NCBI GenBank assembly: GCA_020635695.1
Contig: JACJZH010000004.1
Location: 248,001-312,000, forward strand
Direction: 5' to 3'
DNA length: 64,000 nucleotides
From: Flavobacteriales bacterium
GTDB taxonomy: Bacteria > Bacteroidota > Bacteroidia > Flavobacteriales_F > PHOS-HE28
Shown here: piece after piece, positions 7,501 through 16,561 of the stretch
Layout: each line of letters starts with the position of its first letter
How positions within the stretch are numbered: the first letter of the stretch is position 1
The notes under the pieces: model-generated
Databases searched by the model: none
Told to the model about the DNA's origin: nothing
What the model saw: the letters and a program-made list of their open reading frames with translations, nothing else
Position numbers and translations under genes: made by a program

Positions 7501-8649
7501 GGACGAAACCCGACCATCACGCCCTCGGCCGCAGCCACCATCCGTGGCGCGGAGACCGGTGCCGAACTGGGCCTGGCCGTGGCCGGTGCCGGGGATGTGA
7601 ACGGGGACGGCTACAGCGACATCCTGGTGGGCGCTCCCTTGTTCGACAGCGGCGCTGCGGACGCCGGGCGCACCGTCTTCGGCTACGGCAACGAAGGCGG
7701 GAACATCGACCGGCTGACGCGACAGTACCAGGCCGATCTGGTGAACCCGCTGGCCACGAACTGCATGGACTTCGCCGATCCGGACCATTTCGGCATCGGA
7801 CACTTCGCCCGCAGCCCCATCCAGCGGAACGCGGTACGGATGCACTGGGAGGTGGTCTTCGAGGGGCAGGCGTTCTCCGGCAGCCCGATCACCTCGGGAC
7901 AAGGCAACACGGGGGTGTCCGCTGCCGCCATCGATATCGGTGCCGGCGGAACGGAGATCAAGCAGCTCATCTACAAAACGCCCAATTTCATCCGTTACAA
8001 ATGGCGGGTGAGGCTGGAGTATGACAAGGCCAAGCTGATCGATGGCCAGCCGTTCAGCCGCTGGTTCTATGGCTACGCCAGCGGTTATGGGGACATCGGA
8101 GTCCTGCCCGTGGAGCTCCTGACCATCGCCGCCGCCGAGGAAGGTGCCGTCAACCGGGTGTCCTGGGCCACCGCCACCGAGTCCAACAGTTCGGTGTTCG
8201 AGGTCGAACGCAGCATGGATGGCAGCACGTTCGAGCACATCGGCACGGTTCCAGCGGCGGGCAACAGCCTCCAGACGATCGACTACGCGTTCTTCGACGA
8301 TGACCCGGGTGCTCTGACCTACTACCGCCTGCGCATGGTGGACCATGACGGGACCTGGGAGCATTCGCCCATGGTCAGCATTTTCCGGAGATCCGGTGTC
8401 GGCGGGCACGTATTCCCTGTTCCTGCCGTGAACGTGGTGTACGTACCACTTCCCGACCTTCCGATGGGCGGCTCGGCGGACCTGCTGGACGGACTGGGCC
8501 GACGCGTCCGCTCCTGGGAATTGTCCCCCGCCACTTCAGCGCGATCGGAGGAGTTCCGGATCGGGGACCTGCCGGCCGGCAGCTACACGATGCAGGTGCT
8601 CGGCAAGGACGGGCACGTGCTGAAGCTGGCCCGGGTGGTGAAGCAGTAG
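4507..8649 (+). CDS. FG-GAP repeat protein with T9SS type A sorting domain
   Basis: Protein of 1380 residues. The ATG at 4507 gives a signal peptide (LATGFGLVLLMAGPTGAFC); an in-frame GTG 20 codons earlier is less likely. After an N-terminal region of about 210 residues come 14 FG-GAP/integrin-alpha-like repeats, each with a calcium-binding loop of the type GDLNGDGYSDLVVG (variants GDVNADG, GDIDSDG, GDVNGDGFDEL). This predicts a seven-bladed-propeller type architecture in one or two rings. Residues about 1195-1290 are a beta-sandwich with the common 'PVELLT...VSWATATESN.S.FEVERS.DG' pattern, followed by a T9SS type A sorting domain (VFPVPAVNVVYVPLPD to LARVVKQ). It is a secreted, probably cell-surface, calcium-dependent binding protein. 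The ligand is unknown. Confidence 0.92.
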   Translation: MRLATGFGLVLLMAGPTGAFCGPVDTELVRTPGFVAGENGTFLLAGNEGVDHILDQARSLAIRDGLPLLGELGTEVLSVGRSGHGAAPSTAVLESAAPHRLVWDLGTLKVEYLAEAGRLRQNLWVMQRPAGEGRLEVTLDLRTDLEAFQAASDVIMFRDDKARTVFEYQDLLVTDARGEQLTAGMRLEQGPEKETRLVLWVDDPNAAYPVLIDPIVSTPSVSLIATQIGATMGQSVASAGDLNGDGYSDLVVGLPGTDLGQTDEGAAYVYYGGPSGIPTTPDVIIQSNVATAQLGFSVSTAGDVNGDGYSDLAVGAWRWQSTGAELREGAVFVHYGSATGISATPDVILQTDHAGDFMGVSVACAGDVNADGYSDIIAGGHVANYGQTEEGAAFIFLGGPAGISTTYANRLERNRSFTQFGRAVAGAGDLNGDGYSDVVVGAHNYNNAVTDDGAAFVYYGGPSGISGGLNAAPDVQLFGDPIADASLGWSVGCAGDLNGDGYSELAVGAYKSNNGQSEEGLVHLYYGSATGVAATPDVVLESNQADAWFGRAVGTAGDLDGDGYSELVVGAPHWTSGQPLEGAVFIYYGGPAMISAPQDQRIERNSSGANLGECVITAGDLNGDGISELVMGAPLYGNGGAAFVHEGRTIAVSNSPSDFHDGIVAGEARGSTVATAGDVNGDGYTDVLIGAPSAASGGVLHVFYGTSTGLPAAPDLSITGASVGASPGFATDACTAGDVNGDGYADVIAGAPASGPGRALVFMGSPGGLASSPAVTLTHAIGQFGRSVSSAGDIDSDGYGDVIVGSNGNGAVVFRGGPGGVITTPHQVLTGASVGHDVCTAGDVNGDGYSDVAATQRAGIDAAVVWYGSDTGLVDAVRVAIPIPSNSGAGQALLGASCVAGGGDVNGDGFDELVLGLPDWENSAGTPDEGCALVHYGSSSGIQTTGASTLQSNQANANMGAAVAAAGDMNGDGYADLLIGLPLYDQTLTDEGHARLHLGRNPTITPSAAATIRGAETGAELGLAVAGAGDVNGDGYSDILVGAPLFDSGAADAGRTVFGYGNEGGNIDRLTRQYQADLVNPLATNCMDFADPDHFGIGHFARSPIQRNAVRMHWEVVFEGQAFSGSPITSGQGNTGVSAAAIDIGAGGTEIKQLIYKTPNFIRYKWRVRLEYDKAKLIDGQPFSRWFYGYASGYGDIGVLPVELLTIAAAEEGAVNRVSWATATESNSSVFEVERSMDGSTFEHIGTVPAAGNSLQTIDYAFFDDDPGALTYYRLRMVDHDGTWEHSPMVSIFRRSGVGGHVFPVPAVNVVYVPLPDLPMGGSADLLDGLGRRVRSWELSPATSARSEEFRIGDLPAGSYTMQVLGKDGHVLKLARVVKQ

Positions 8650-8650
8650 G

Positions 8651-10057
8651 TCAGGCCCCGATGGCCTTGCGACAGGCGTCGAGGATCTTCCTGGCACCTT
8701 CCAGCGTGCGGCTCTCCGCATAGCAGCGCAGCACCGGCTCGGTGCCGCTGGCCCTGATCATCAGCCACTGCTCGTCGTCGAAGTGGAACTTGAAGCCGTC
8801 GATGGTCTCGACGCTGCGCACCTCCAGGTCGCCGAACCGATCGAACGCATTGCTGCGGCACTTCTCCAGCACCTCCTGCTTCAACGCCTCGCTGATGTGC
8901 AGGTCGTCCCGGTCGTAGCTGAACGGCCCCACGATGGCGTAGACCTCATCGATCAGTTCGTCCAGCGTCTTGCCGCTGCGCGCCATGAACTCCCAGATGG
9001 TGAGCCCCATCCAGATGCCGTCCCGCTCGGGGATGTGGCCCTTGATCGCGATGCCACCGCTCTCCTCGCCGCCGAGCAGCACGTCCTCCTCGATCATGAT
9101 CCCGCAGATCCACTTGAAGCCGATCTTGACCACCTGGTACTCGAGCCCGTAGTGCTCGCACAGCTTCTTCACCTTGGGCGTGGCGCTGAAGGCCACCACC
9201 ACCTTGCCGGTGTACTGCTTGTACTTCACCAGGTAATGGATCAGCAGCAGGATGATGTGGTGGGAGTCGATGAACTCGCCGCGGCCGTTGTACAGCCCGA
9301 TGCGGTCGGCGTCGCCGTCCGTGGCCAGGCCGCACTGGATGCCCTCCTTCGGGATCAGCGTGCTGAACTCCTGCAGGTTCCGGTGGATGGGCTCGGGCGC
9401 CTGGCCCATGAACGACGGGTTGTACTCACAATGCACCAGACGTGTGTCGGGCAGGATCCTCGGCAGCACCCGCTGCCCGGCTCCGTACATGGCGTCGTAC
9501 CCCAGCTTCAAGCCGCTCGCCTTGATCGCGTCCAGGTCGAAGTTGGCCTTCACGTGGTCCACGAACATCGTCTCCAGGTCCACTTCCTGGAGGAGGCCCT
9601 TGCCGGCCGCGGCCTTCAGGTCGATCCCGGCGAGGTCCAGGCCATGGGCTTCGGGGATCATGTCCTCGATCTCCTGCACATGTTCGGGGATCAGCGGTCC
9701 GCCGTAGTGTCCCTTCAGTTTGTAGCCGTTGTAGGCGGGCGGGTTGTGGCTGGCCGTGATGATGACGCCCATGCTGGCGTTCAGCTGATGGGCGCCCAGG
9801 GAGACCATGGGCGTGCTCACGAAGTCGCGCGCGATGTGCACACGGATGCCGGCGTTCACGAACACCTTGGCGGCGGCCTCGGCGAAGAGCTCCCCTGCAA
9901 AACGGCAGTCGTGCCCCACCACGATGGAGGGGTCCTCAGGGAAGCGTGCCTTCACCCATTCGGCGACCGCCACGCTCACGCGCGCCACGTTGTCCTCCGT
10001 GAACTCCCGGGCGATGATCGCCCGCCATCCGTCCGTTCCGAACTTGATCTTCGTCAT
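8651..10057 (-). CDS. Phosphoglucomutase/phosphomannomutase family protein
   Basis: Protein of 468 residues, cytoplasmic, interconverting hexose 1- and 6-phosphates or a related sugar phosphate to feed nucleotide-sugar synthesis. Visible family motifs in order: FGTDGWRA at about 6-13; phosphoserine loop TASHNP with Ser103; metal-binding loop DGDADR at 247-252; sugar-binding loop GEESGG at 330-335; and the C-terminal phosphate-binding RASGTEP. All catalytic elements are present and the length is normal. Whether glucose, mannose or another sugar is preferred cannot be told. It ends one base after the convergent FG-GAP gene. A TATTTTCG -7-like box lies about 20 bases before the ATG. Confidence 0.93.
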   Translation of the reverse strand: MTKIKFGTDGWRAIIAREFTEDNVARVSVAVAEWVKARFPEDPSIVVGHDCRFAGELFAEAAAKVFVNAGIRVHIARDFVSTPMVSLGAHQLNASMGVIITASHNPPAYNGYKLKGHYGGPLIPEHVQEIEDMIPEAHGLDLAGIDLKAAAGKGLLQEVDLETMFVDHVKANFDLDAIKASGLKLGYDAMYGAGQRVLPRILPDTRLVHCEYNPSFMGQAPEPIHRNLQEFSTLIPKEGIQCGLATDGDADRIGLYNGRGEFIDSHHIILLLIHYLVKYKQYTGKVVVAFSATPKVKKLCEHYGLEYQVVKIGFKWICGIMIEEDVLLGGEESGGIAIKGHIPERDGIWMGLTIWEFMARSGKTLDELIDEVYAIVGPFSYDRDDLHISEALKQEVLEKCRSNAFDRFGDLEVRSVETIDGFKFHFDDEQWLMIRASGTEPVLRCYAESRTLEGARKILDACRKAIGA

Positions 10058-10129
10058 CCTGCTAGCTGTTGACCGTGCGAAAATAGGATCCCCCTTTTAC
10101 GCCGGGATGTCCTGCGGGTTATGCGCCGC

Positions 10130-11161
10130 TCACCGATAGATCCGACGGGCGTTCAAGGCACGCTGATAGCGCCGGGCGTTCCGGAGGTGCTCCGCGTAGC
10201 TCTTCGCGAAGTCGCTGTACCCGCTGAAGTCGTCGCGGGCACAGAAGTAGAGGTAGTCGTGCCGCTCGGCGTTCAACACCGCATCGATGTTCCGCGGCTC
10301 CGGCATGTTGATGGGCCCGGGCGGTAAACCCGCATGGGTGTATGTGTTGTAGGGAGAATCGACGAGCTTGTCCTTGTCCAGGATCCTGGAAACGCTGTCC
10401 AACCCCAACGCGAACTTGAGGGTGGGATCGGCCTGCAGGGGCATCCCGATGCGCAACCGGTTCAGGTACACCCCCGCGATCCGGGGGGCCTCGTCCGGTT
10501 TGATGGTCTCCGCCTGCACGATGCTGGCCAGCGTGCTCACCTCCACCGGCGATAGACCGAGCCTTGCGGCCTTCTCCGTACGGGCACCCTCCCAGAACGC
10601 ATCATGCTCGCGTGCCATGCGCTCCACGAAGGCCGCCGGCGTGGTGGTCCACCAGAACTCGTAGGTATTGGGGAGGAAGAGGGAGATGGAGGTCTCCGGG
10701 CCCAGCTCGTGTTCCCTCATCAGGGTCGTATCCCTCAGGGCCTCCAGCAAGGCCAGCGAATCAGGTTCCAGGTAGCGCGCCACCCGGCCGGCCAGTTCGT
10801 CCAGGGTGCGCACGTTGGTGAAGGTGACGCGCACCGGGTCCTGTTCACCCCTGCGCAGCCGCAACACCAGGTCGTTGATCGAAGTGCCCGGTTCCACCAC
10901 ATAGCGGCCGGGTCTGGGGCTGCTGAACTTCCGCAGTTCGGCCCAACGCCGGAAAAAGGCCACGTCCTCCACCAGCCTCTGGGCCTGCAGGGTGTCCACC
11001 AACCCATCAAGGTCGCCCCCGGTCGGTACCAGGACCACGCGTGGAGCACCTTCACCGGTCCCAGTGGCCGCATTGGCCTTCCGCCAGACCCACCAGACCG
11101 CGGCGCCGGCCACGATCGCCATCAGCAGCAGAAACAGCACAAGCCGGCGCAGGACCTTCAT
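10130..11161 (-). CDS. mltG: Endolytic murein transglycosylase MltG
   Basis: Protein of 343 residues, an inner-membrane lytic transglycosylase that cuts nascent glycan strands and so sets peptidoglycan chain length. One N-terminal transmembrane segment (LVLFLLLMAIVAGAAVWWVW) is followed by a LysM-like region and the YceG/MltG catalytic domain, recognised by FLPNTYEFWW, STLASIVQAETI and YLNRLRIGMPLQADPT, ending with SPYNTYTHAGLPPGPI. The invariant Glu of the SIVxxET motif is present. The ATG at 11161 overlaps the dapF stop as ATGA, which suggests translational coupling with a peptidoglycan-precursor gene. An ATG at 11176 is an alternative start. Confidence 0.94.
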   Translation of the reverse strand: MKVLRRLVLFLLLMAIVAGAAVWWVWRKANAATGTGEGAPRVVLVPTGGDLDGLVDTLQAQRLVEDVAFFRRWAELRKFSSPRPGRYVVEPGTSINDLVLRLRRGEQDPVRVTFTNVRTLDELAGRVARYLEPDSLALLEALRDTTLMREHELGPETSISLFLPNTYEFWWTTTPAAFVERMAREHDAFWEGARTEKAARLGLSPVEVSTLASIVQAETIKPDEAPRIAGVYLNRLRIGMPLQADPTLKFALGLDSVSRILDKDKLVDSPYNTYTHAGLPPGPINMPEPRNIDAVLNAERHDYLYFCARDDFSGYSDFAKSYAEHLRNARRYQRALNARRIYR

Positions 11162-11949
11162 CGGACTCCCTCCCATTCACCGGTGAACACGCGGCGCACC
11201 GGACCGGACAGGAAAACGTGTTCGAAACCACCATCGGCACTCGCCCGTGCTTCCACCCGGAGTTCGCCACCGGGCGCCTTCACGGCCACACCCTCCTGAT
11301 CGGTGCTCCTTCCGAGGTAGCTGAGCGCGGCGGCCGTGACGCCCGTGCCACAGCTCAGGGTCTCGTCCTCCACCCCGCGCTCGTACGTGCGCATGTGCAC
11401 CACGCCGTCCCGCAATGCCGTGAAGTTCACGTTCACCCCGGCCTTGGCGAACCGCTCGTTGTACCGCCACTTCCGCGCTTCGGGAACAAGGTCCACCAAG
11501 GAGGGATCAGGCACTTCCACGATCAGGTGGGGTGAACCGGTGTCCAACAGCAGCACGCCCTCATCGATCCGCTCGGGAGCCACCACCGGACGCATGGCGA
11601 TGCGCACCAGTCCGTCCGACCAGCCACCTTCATGCTCCCCATCGATGGCCGTGAACCGCACGGTCCCACGCTCACCGGTCCAGGCCGACCAGGCCGCGTA
11701 GGCACAGCGGCTGCCGTTGCCACAGAAGCTGCTGCTCGCGTCCGGATTGAAGAACGCCATGTGATAGGCGGTGCCTTCCACACGTGGGGCCTGCACCAGG
11801 ATCAGTCCGTCCGACCCGATGCCAAAATGGCGATCGCACAATCGTTTCACGAACTCGGGATGGATGCCGCTCCAATGACCTTCGCGGTCGTCGATCACCA
11901 CGAAGTCATTGCCGGTGCCCTCCCACTTCTCGAAACGCAGCGCGTCCAT
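11158..11949 (-). CDS. dapF: Diaminopimelate epimerase
   Basis: Protein of 263 residues converting LL- to meso-diaminopimelate, the last step before lysine and the source of the peptidoglycan cross-linking residue. Start at 11949 (MDALRFEKWEGTGNDFVV), as in orthologues. The pair of catalytic cysteines is visible in FCGNGSRCA and in LSCGTGVTAAAL, and substrate-binding FFNPDAS and VNVNF motifs are present. It is first in an ATGA-coupled pair with mltG. The divergent neighbour is the HtrA protease. A CATCTTTG -7-like box is followed by the ATG after CAGGC. Confidence 0.96.
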   Translation of the reverse strand: MDALRFEKWEGTGNDFVVIDDREGHWSGIHPEFVKRLCDRHFGIGSDGLILVQAPRVEGTAYHMAFFNPDASSSFCGNGSRCAYAAWSAWTGERGTVRFTAIDGEHEGGWSDGLVRIAMRPVVAPERIDEGVLLLDTGSPHLIVEVPDPSLVDLVPEARKWRYNERFAKAGVNVNFTALRDGVVHMRTYERGVEDETLSCGTGVTAAALSYLGRSTDQEGVAVKAPGGELRVEARASADGGFEHVFLSGPVRRVFTGEWEGVR

Positions 11950-12090
11950 GCCTGCAAAGATGGCCCCGCACGCGCATGCGCCTCTGAGCACGATCAACAA
12001 AAATTAACGGCGTTGCCCGTAACGACGGGGCTGTCAGATCGTTCCTTCGATGTGCCTGGGCATGATGCTTGCAGGCCTTGGACCAACACC

Positions 12091-13551
12091 ATGAAGACCA
12101 TGAACCGATTCCTGCTCCCTCTGGGTGGTGCCCTGGCCGGTGCCCTGCTGGCCTTGTGGGCGCACGACCGTTATTCCGATCCGAACATCCAATACGTCGA
12201 CCAGGCCACTCCTGCGGCCGAGGTGCGCTATGTCCATCTGCCTGCCGGTGAAGGAGGCACCTTCGAGGCACCGGACTTCACGGTGGCCGCGGAGCGCACG
12301 GTGAACGCCGTGGTGCACGTGACCACCGAGGCCCTGGTGCAGACGCGCGACCCCTTCATGGACTTCTTCTGGGGGTACCGCGCACCGCAGATGCAGCCGC
12401 GGCGTGGTGCAGGCAGCGGGGTCGTGATCACGGATGACGGCTACATCGTGACGAACAACCACGTGGTGGAGGGTGCCGACAAGATCCAGGTGCACCTGAA
12501 CGACCGGCGCATGTACGAGGCGCGGGTGATCGGCCGCGACCCGAGCACGGACATCGCCTTGATCAAGATCGACGGGGATGACCTGCCCACCCTCGGTTTC
12601 GGCAACAGCGATGAGGTACGGGTGGGCGAATGGGTGCTGGCCGTGGGCAACCCCATGAACCTGACGAGCACCGTCACCGCCGGCATCGTGAGCGCCAAGG
12701 CCAGGAACATCAACCTCCTGCAGTACGACCCGGGACGCGACATCTTCCCGATCGAATCCTTCATCCAGACCGATGCTGCGGTGAACCCCGGCAACAGTGG
12801 CGGTGCGCTGGTGAACGCACACGGTGAGCTGGTGGGCATCAATACCGCCATTGCCAGCACCACGGGTTCCTATGCCGGCTACTCCTTCGCCGTGCCGGCC
12901 AACATCGTGCGGAAGGTCACCAGCGACCTGCTCGAGTTCGGCGCCGTGCAGCGGGCCTACATCGGCGTCAGCATACGGGACATCGATCAGGCGCTCGCGC
13001 GGGAGATCGGCATGGACCGCATCCGGGGAGTTTACGTGAACGGGCTCACGGAGGACGGCGCCGCCGAGCAGGCGGGCATCGAAGCGGGCGACGTGATCGT
13101 GAAGGTGGCCAGCATCCCGGTGGACAACGTGCCCCAGCTGCAGGAGCAGGTCGGCAAGTTCCGCCCTGGCGACCAGGTCGCGGTGACCATTCTCCGGGAC
13201 GGGCGCGAGCAGGTGCGGAACGTGCAACTGCGCAGCCGGGACGGTGCCACCGAAGTGGTCGCCGATGCCGGAGACAAGGCCGTGGTGGTGCTGGGTGGCG
13301 AACTGGCGCGGGCCGACGCCGAGGAGCTCAAGGCCCTTGACCTGGAGCACGGGGTGAAGGTGCGCCGCGTGAACGGCGGAAAGCTCCGCAGCAGCGGCAT
13401 CCGCGAAGGCTTCATCATCACGCGGATCGACCAGGAACGTGTGCGCGACCCGAAGGACATCGAACGGCTGCTGCAAGGGAAGTCGGGAGGTGTGCTGGTG
13501 GAGGGCATCTACCCGAACGGCATGAAGGCCTACTACGGCCTTGGCATGTAA
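12091..13551 (+). CDS. HtrA/DegP-type periplasmic serine protease
   Basis: Protein of 486 residues that degrades or chaperones misfolded envelope proteins. An uncleaved or cleaved N-terminal hydrophobic segment (FLLPLGGALAGALLALWA) is followed by a trypsin-like domain with catalytic triad His124 (TNNHVV), Asp154 (STDIALIK) and Ser236 (NPGNSGGAL). A PDZ domain follows at about 285-380 (YIGVSIRDID..., AGIEAGDVIVKV), then a second, shorter PDZ-like segment at about 400-480. The ATG at 12091 is chosen; an in-frame ATG three codons later is possible. No heat-shock-type operator was recognised in the 141-base gap shared with dapF. Confidence 0.95.
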   Translation: MKTMNRFLLPLGGALAGALLALWAHDRYSDPNIQYVDQATPAAEVRYVHLPAGEGGTFEAPDFTVAAERTVNAVVHVTTEALVQTRDPFMDFFWGYRAPQMQPRRGAGSGVVITDDGYIVTNNHVVEGADKIQVHLNDRRMYEARVIGRDPSTDIALIKIDGDDLPTLGFGNSDEVRVGEWVLAVGNPMNLTSTVTAGIVSAKARNINLLQYDPGRDIFPIESFIQTDAAVNPGNSGGALVNAHGELVGINTAIASTTGSYAGYSFAVPANIVRKVTSDLLEFGAVQRAYIGVSIRDIDQALAREIGMDRIRGVYVNGLTEDGAAEQAGIEAGDVIVKVASIPVDNVPQLQEQVGKFRPGDQVAVTILRDGREQVRNVQLRSRDGATEVVADAGDKAVVVLGGELARADAEELKALDLEHGVKVRRVNGGKLRSSGIREGFIITRIDQERVRDPKDIERLLQGKSGGVLVEGIYPNGMKAYYGLGM

Positions 13552-13605
13552 CCATACTGGATCTCAGAGGCATCCGGATCCCCGGCGCGCAGGCGTGAGG
13601 CCGTC

Positions 13606-13637
13606 TTGCCGCGCACGTGCCGGGGGCCGTACCTTTG
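13606..13637 (+). promoter_or_regulatory. Promoter of rpoD
   Basis: TTG at 13606-13608 and TACCTTTG at 13630-13637 (exact TAnnTTTG) are spaced by 21 bases. The start codon lies 92 bases further, so unlike many genes here rpoD would have a real 5' leader. Confidence 0.7.
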
Positions 13638-13729
13638 TGGGCCGGAACGCACCCTGACTTGTCAGAAAAGCACTTCCGGGAACCAGCTCAACCACTCATC
13701 CAACACCCCCGACGCCCGTGACCAGCAGG

Positions 13730-14593
13730 ATGCGCCAACTCAAGATCACCAAGTCGATCACCAACCGGGAGAGCCAGTCGCTCGACAAGTACCTGCAGGA
13801 GATCGGCAAGGAAGGCCTGATCACCGCGGACCAGGAGGTGGAGCTGGCCCGGCGCATCAAGGAGGGCGACAACCTGGCCCTGGAAAAGCTGGTGAAGGCC
13901 AACCTGCGCTTCGTGGTGTCGGTGGCCAAACAGTACCAGAACCAGGGCCTGAGCCTGCCCGACCTGATCAACGAGGGCAACCTCGGACTGATCAAGGCCG
14001 CTCAGCGGTTCGATGAGACCCGCGGCTTCAAGTTCATCAGCTACGCGGTGTGGTGGATCCGCCAGAGCATCCTGCAGGCGCTGGCCGAGCAGAGCCGCAT
14101 CGTGCGCCTGCCGCTGAACCAGGTGGGATCGCTGAACAAGATCAACAAGGCCTTCGCCAAGCTGGAGCAGGAGTACGAGCGCCCGCCCAGCGCAGAGGAA
14201 CTCGCCGCCCTGCTGGACCTTCCGCCCGAGAAGGTCGCCGACACCATGAAGGTGAGCGGCCGCCACATCAGCATGGACGCGCCCTTCGTGGAGGGCGAGA
14301 GCAACTCGCTGCTCGATGTGCTGCCGAACACCGACAGCCAGCCGGCCGACCGCATGCTGCTCAACGAATCGCTGAGCAAGGAGATCGAGCGGGCCCTGAG
14401 CACCCTCACCGAGCGGGAACGCGACGTGGTGAAGCTCTTCTTCGGCATCGGCATCAACCACGGCCTCACGCTGGAGGAGATCGGCGCCAAGTTCGACCTC
14501 ACCCGGGAGCGCGTGCGCCAGATCAAGGAGAAGGCCATCCGCCGCCTGCGCCACACCTCGCGCAGCAAGCTGCTGAAGGCCTATCTCGGCTGA
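13730..14593 (+). CDS. rpoD: Primary sigma factor RpoD
   Basis: Protein of 287 residues, the short Bacteroidota form of the housekeeping sigma factor, starting [15 protein letters not shown] as in orthologues. A GTG four codons upstream is disfavoured. Regions in order: 1.2 ([15 protein letters not shown]), 2 ([20 protein letters not shown] and [17 protein letters not shown], which melts and reads the -7 element), 3 ([22 protein letters not shown]), and 4 with helix-turn-helix [18 protein letters not shown]. It lacks the long region 1.1 of proteobacterial RpoD. It is expected to recognise the TTG-N20-TAnnTTTG promoters found across this window. Confidence 0.97.
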   Translation: MRQLKITKSITNRESQSLDKYLQEIGKEGLITADQEVELARRIKEGDNLALEKLVKANLRFVVSVAKQYQNQGLSLPDLINEGNLGLIKAAQRFDETRGFKFISYAVWWIRQSILQALAEQSRIVRLPLNQVGSLNKINKAFAKLEQEYERPPSAEELAALLDLPPEKVADTMKVSGRHISMDAPFVEGESNSLLDVLPNTDSQPADRMLLNESLSKEIERALSTLTERERDVVKLFFGIGINHGLTLEEIGAKFDLTRERVRQIKEKAIRRLRHTSRSKLLKAYLG

Positions 14594-14627
14594 ACCGTCA
14601 CCGAACCAAATTTCCCGTCCCTTCCCC

Positions 14628-16088
14628 ATGGAGACCCTGGAAGCCAAGACCGGCTACGAGGCCGGATTGAAGGATTACGTGGACCGCGAGAAGGCCGCCG
14701 TGCGCATCCTGAACGCGGTCGGCCGACTCATGTACGAGAAGAGCGTGGAGCTGGTGTTCTTCCGGAACCACCTGCTCGATGTCACCATCTCCGAGGTGAT
14801 CAACCTCTTCGACTACGCGGAGAAGGTCGTGCGCAAGCCCATCGACATCTACGCCTCGGCCGACATCGCGGAGGCCATGCTGGAGATGGACCTGGCCCCT
14901 TCCAAGATCGACATCGGGCGCCTGACGCACGAGTACCTGACCGCCCAGCCCAAGCCCTCCAGCGTGGGCGACTTCCTCGGGAACGTCCTGAAAGGCTTCA
15001 TCGGGGAGGACAAGCACACCTTTGAACCGCAGGACGTGGTGCTCTACGGGTTCGGCCGCATCGGCCGGATCGCCGCCCGCGAACTGGTGAAGCAGGCCGG
15101 CAAGGGTCAGCAGCTGCGCCTGCGCGCGATCGTGACCCGGAGCAACAGCGACGAGGAGATCATCAAGCGTGCCGCCCTCCTGCGCAACGACTCGGTGCAC
15201 GGCACCTTCCGGGGTACGGTGATCGAGGACCTGGAGAACAAGGCCTTGATCATCAACGGTCAACGCGTGTACATGATCGCCTCTCCCGCACCGGAAGAGA
15301 TCGACTACACCGCCTACGGGATCCACAATGCGTTGATCATCGACAACACCGGGGCCTTCACCAAGCGTCCCGACCTGGAGCGCCACCTGAAGGCCAAGGG
15401 TGCAGGCAAGGTGCTGCTCACGGCCCCCGGAAAGGAGGTGCCGAACATCGTGTACGGCATCAACCACAAGGACCTGGACATCGAGAACGAAAAGGTCTTC
15501 AGCGCAGCCAGCTGCACCACCAACGCCATCAGCCCTGTGCTGAAGGTCCTGGAGGACCAGATAGGCATCGAGAAGGGCCACATCGAAACGGTCCACGCCT
15601 ACACCAACGACCAGAACCTGCTGGACAACTTCCACAAGAAGCCCCGCCGGGGTCGCAGTGCCGCCATCAACATGGTGATCACCAGCACCGGGGCCGGCAG
15701 CGCCGTCACCAAGGCCATCCCGAGCCTGAAGGACAAGCTCACTGCCAACGCGGTGCGCGTGCCCACCCCCAACGGATCGCTGGCCATCATGAACCTGACG
15801 CTGAAGCGCCCGGTATCCCGCGATGAGGTGAACGACATGGTGCGCCATGCCGCCCTGAACGGCGAGCTCGTGAACCAGATCCACTACCAGATCGACCCCG
15901 AGCTGGTTAGCAGCGACATCATCGGTGATACCTGCTGCAGCGTGTTCGACAGCAACGCCACCATCGTGGGCCCCGATGGCCGCAACGTGGTGGTGTACGC
16001 CTGGTACGACAACGAGTTCGGCTACACCAAGCAGGTGATCCGCCTGGCCAAGCACCTGACCAAGGTGCGCCGCCTGATCTACTACTGA
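14628..16088 (+). CDS. gap: Long-form glyceraldehyde-3-phosphate dehydrogenase
   Basis: Protein of 486 residues oxidising glyceraldehyde 3-phosphate with NAD(P) and phosphate. Residues 1-130 are an N-terminal helical extension absent from the common 335-residue enzymes but known in a long GAPDH class. The Rossmann motif GFGRIGR is at 141-147, catalytic Cys296 in SAASCTTNAISP, the phosphate-binding YTNDQ follows at about 325-329, and the C-terminal WYDNEFGYTKQ is intact. It follows rpoD by 34 bases and ends at a strong terminator. Cofactor preference and glycolytic versus gluconeogenic direction are not clear. Confidence 0.94.
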   Translation: METLEAKTGYEAGLKDYVDREKAAVRILNAVGRLMYEKSVELVFFRNHLLDVTISEVINLFDYAEKVVRKPIDIYASADIAEAMLEMDLAPSKIDIGRLTHEYLTAQPKPSSVGDFLGNVLKGFIGEDKHTFEPQDVVLYGFGRIGRIAARELVKQAGKGQQLRLRAIVTRSNSDEEIIKRAALLRNDSVHGTFRGTVIEDLENKALIINGQRVYMIASPAPEEIDYTAYGIHNALIIDNTGAFTKRPDLERHLKAKGAGKVLLTAPGKEVPNIVYGINHKDLDIENEKVFSAASCTTNAISPVLKVLEDQIGIEKGHIETVHAYTNDQNLLDNFHKKPRRGRSAAINMVITSTGAGSAVTKAIPSLKDKLTANAVRVPTPNGSLAIMNLTLKRPVSRDEVNDMVRHAALNGELVNQIHYQIDPELVSSDIIGDTCCSVFDSNATIVGPDGRNVVVYAWYDNEFGYTKQVIRLAKHLTKVRRLIYY

Positions 16089-16110
16089 GCAGCTTCGTCC
16101 GCCACGTAGA

Positions 16111-16136
16111 AGCCCCGCCCGTGCGGGGCTTTTGCT
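16111..16136 (+). terminator. Rho-independent terminator after gap
   Basis: The hairpin AGCCCCGC...GCGGGGCT is followed by TTTTGCTT, 22 bases after the GAPDH stop codon. It closes the rpoD-gap transcription unit. Confidence 0.9.
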
Positions 16137-16506
16137 TATCCCCTTGGTCCGCTGCTGGTGGATCCGGGGCCTTGGTCACGAACTAAAGGGCGCCCAAGGG
16201 GAAAGCCTGGGAAGGCCGCCTGGCGGTCCCTGAACGGATCCCGCCACATTTCCCAGGACCGATGACCTGGCTTCGCTGCGGCCATGCCGCCAGCTACCGG
16301 AACTCGCTGCGACACACCACCTGCAGGGTGCATCATCACACGGACTTCGGACCGCTCACCTGCGTGTCAGGTCCCGGCCGGACCTTGATCTCCTGAGCGA
16401 TCAGCCCGTGATATCGCCCGAGGCAAGGCTTCCGCGCCAGATGGTCCGACGGATCCGTTCCGGCAGCTGAAGCCCCTTCCTTCCCACCCCCATCCACCAG
16501 AAAAGG
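16137..16506. other. Intergenic stretch without recognised gene
   Basis: About 370 bases between two terminators facing each other. A short minus-strand frame exists, but its composition is unlike the neighbouring proteins and it has no recognisable domain. No tRNA, small RNA or repeat was recognised. Confidence 0.5.
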
Positions 16507-16538
16507 AACGGCCCCCTTCCGATCGGAAGGGGGCCGTT
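16507..16538 (-). terminator. Strong terminator of the Cys-rich repeat gene
   Basis: A near-perfect 14-base stem (AACGGCCCCCTTCC / GGAAGGGGGCCGTT) with a GATC loop, followed on the minus strand by CCTTTTC. It lies 24 bases after the stop codon of the minus-strand surface protein and ends the island's last gene. Confidence 0.88.
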
Positions 16539-16561
16539 GCCCTTTACTTGGGTCGGTCAGC

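Noticed and set aside
11950..12090. Heat-shock type regulatory site before the HtrA gene
   Set aside because: No known operator or convincing -7 element was found in the gap shared with dapF.
16136..16339. Small protein in the gap after gap
   Set aside because: No initiation context, no recognisable domain and atypical composition; it begins inside the terminator T-tract.
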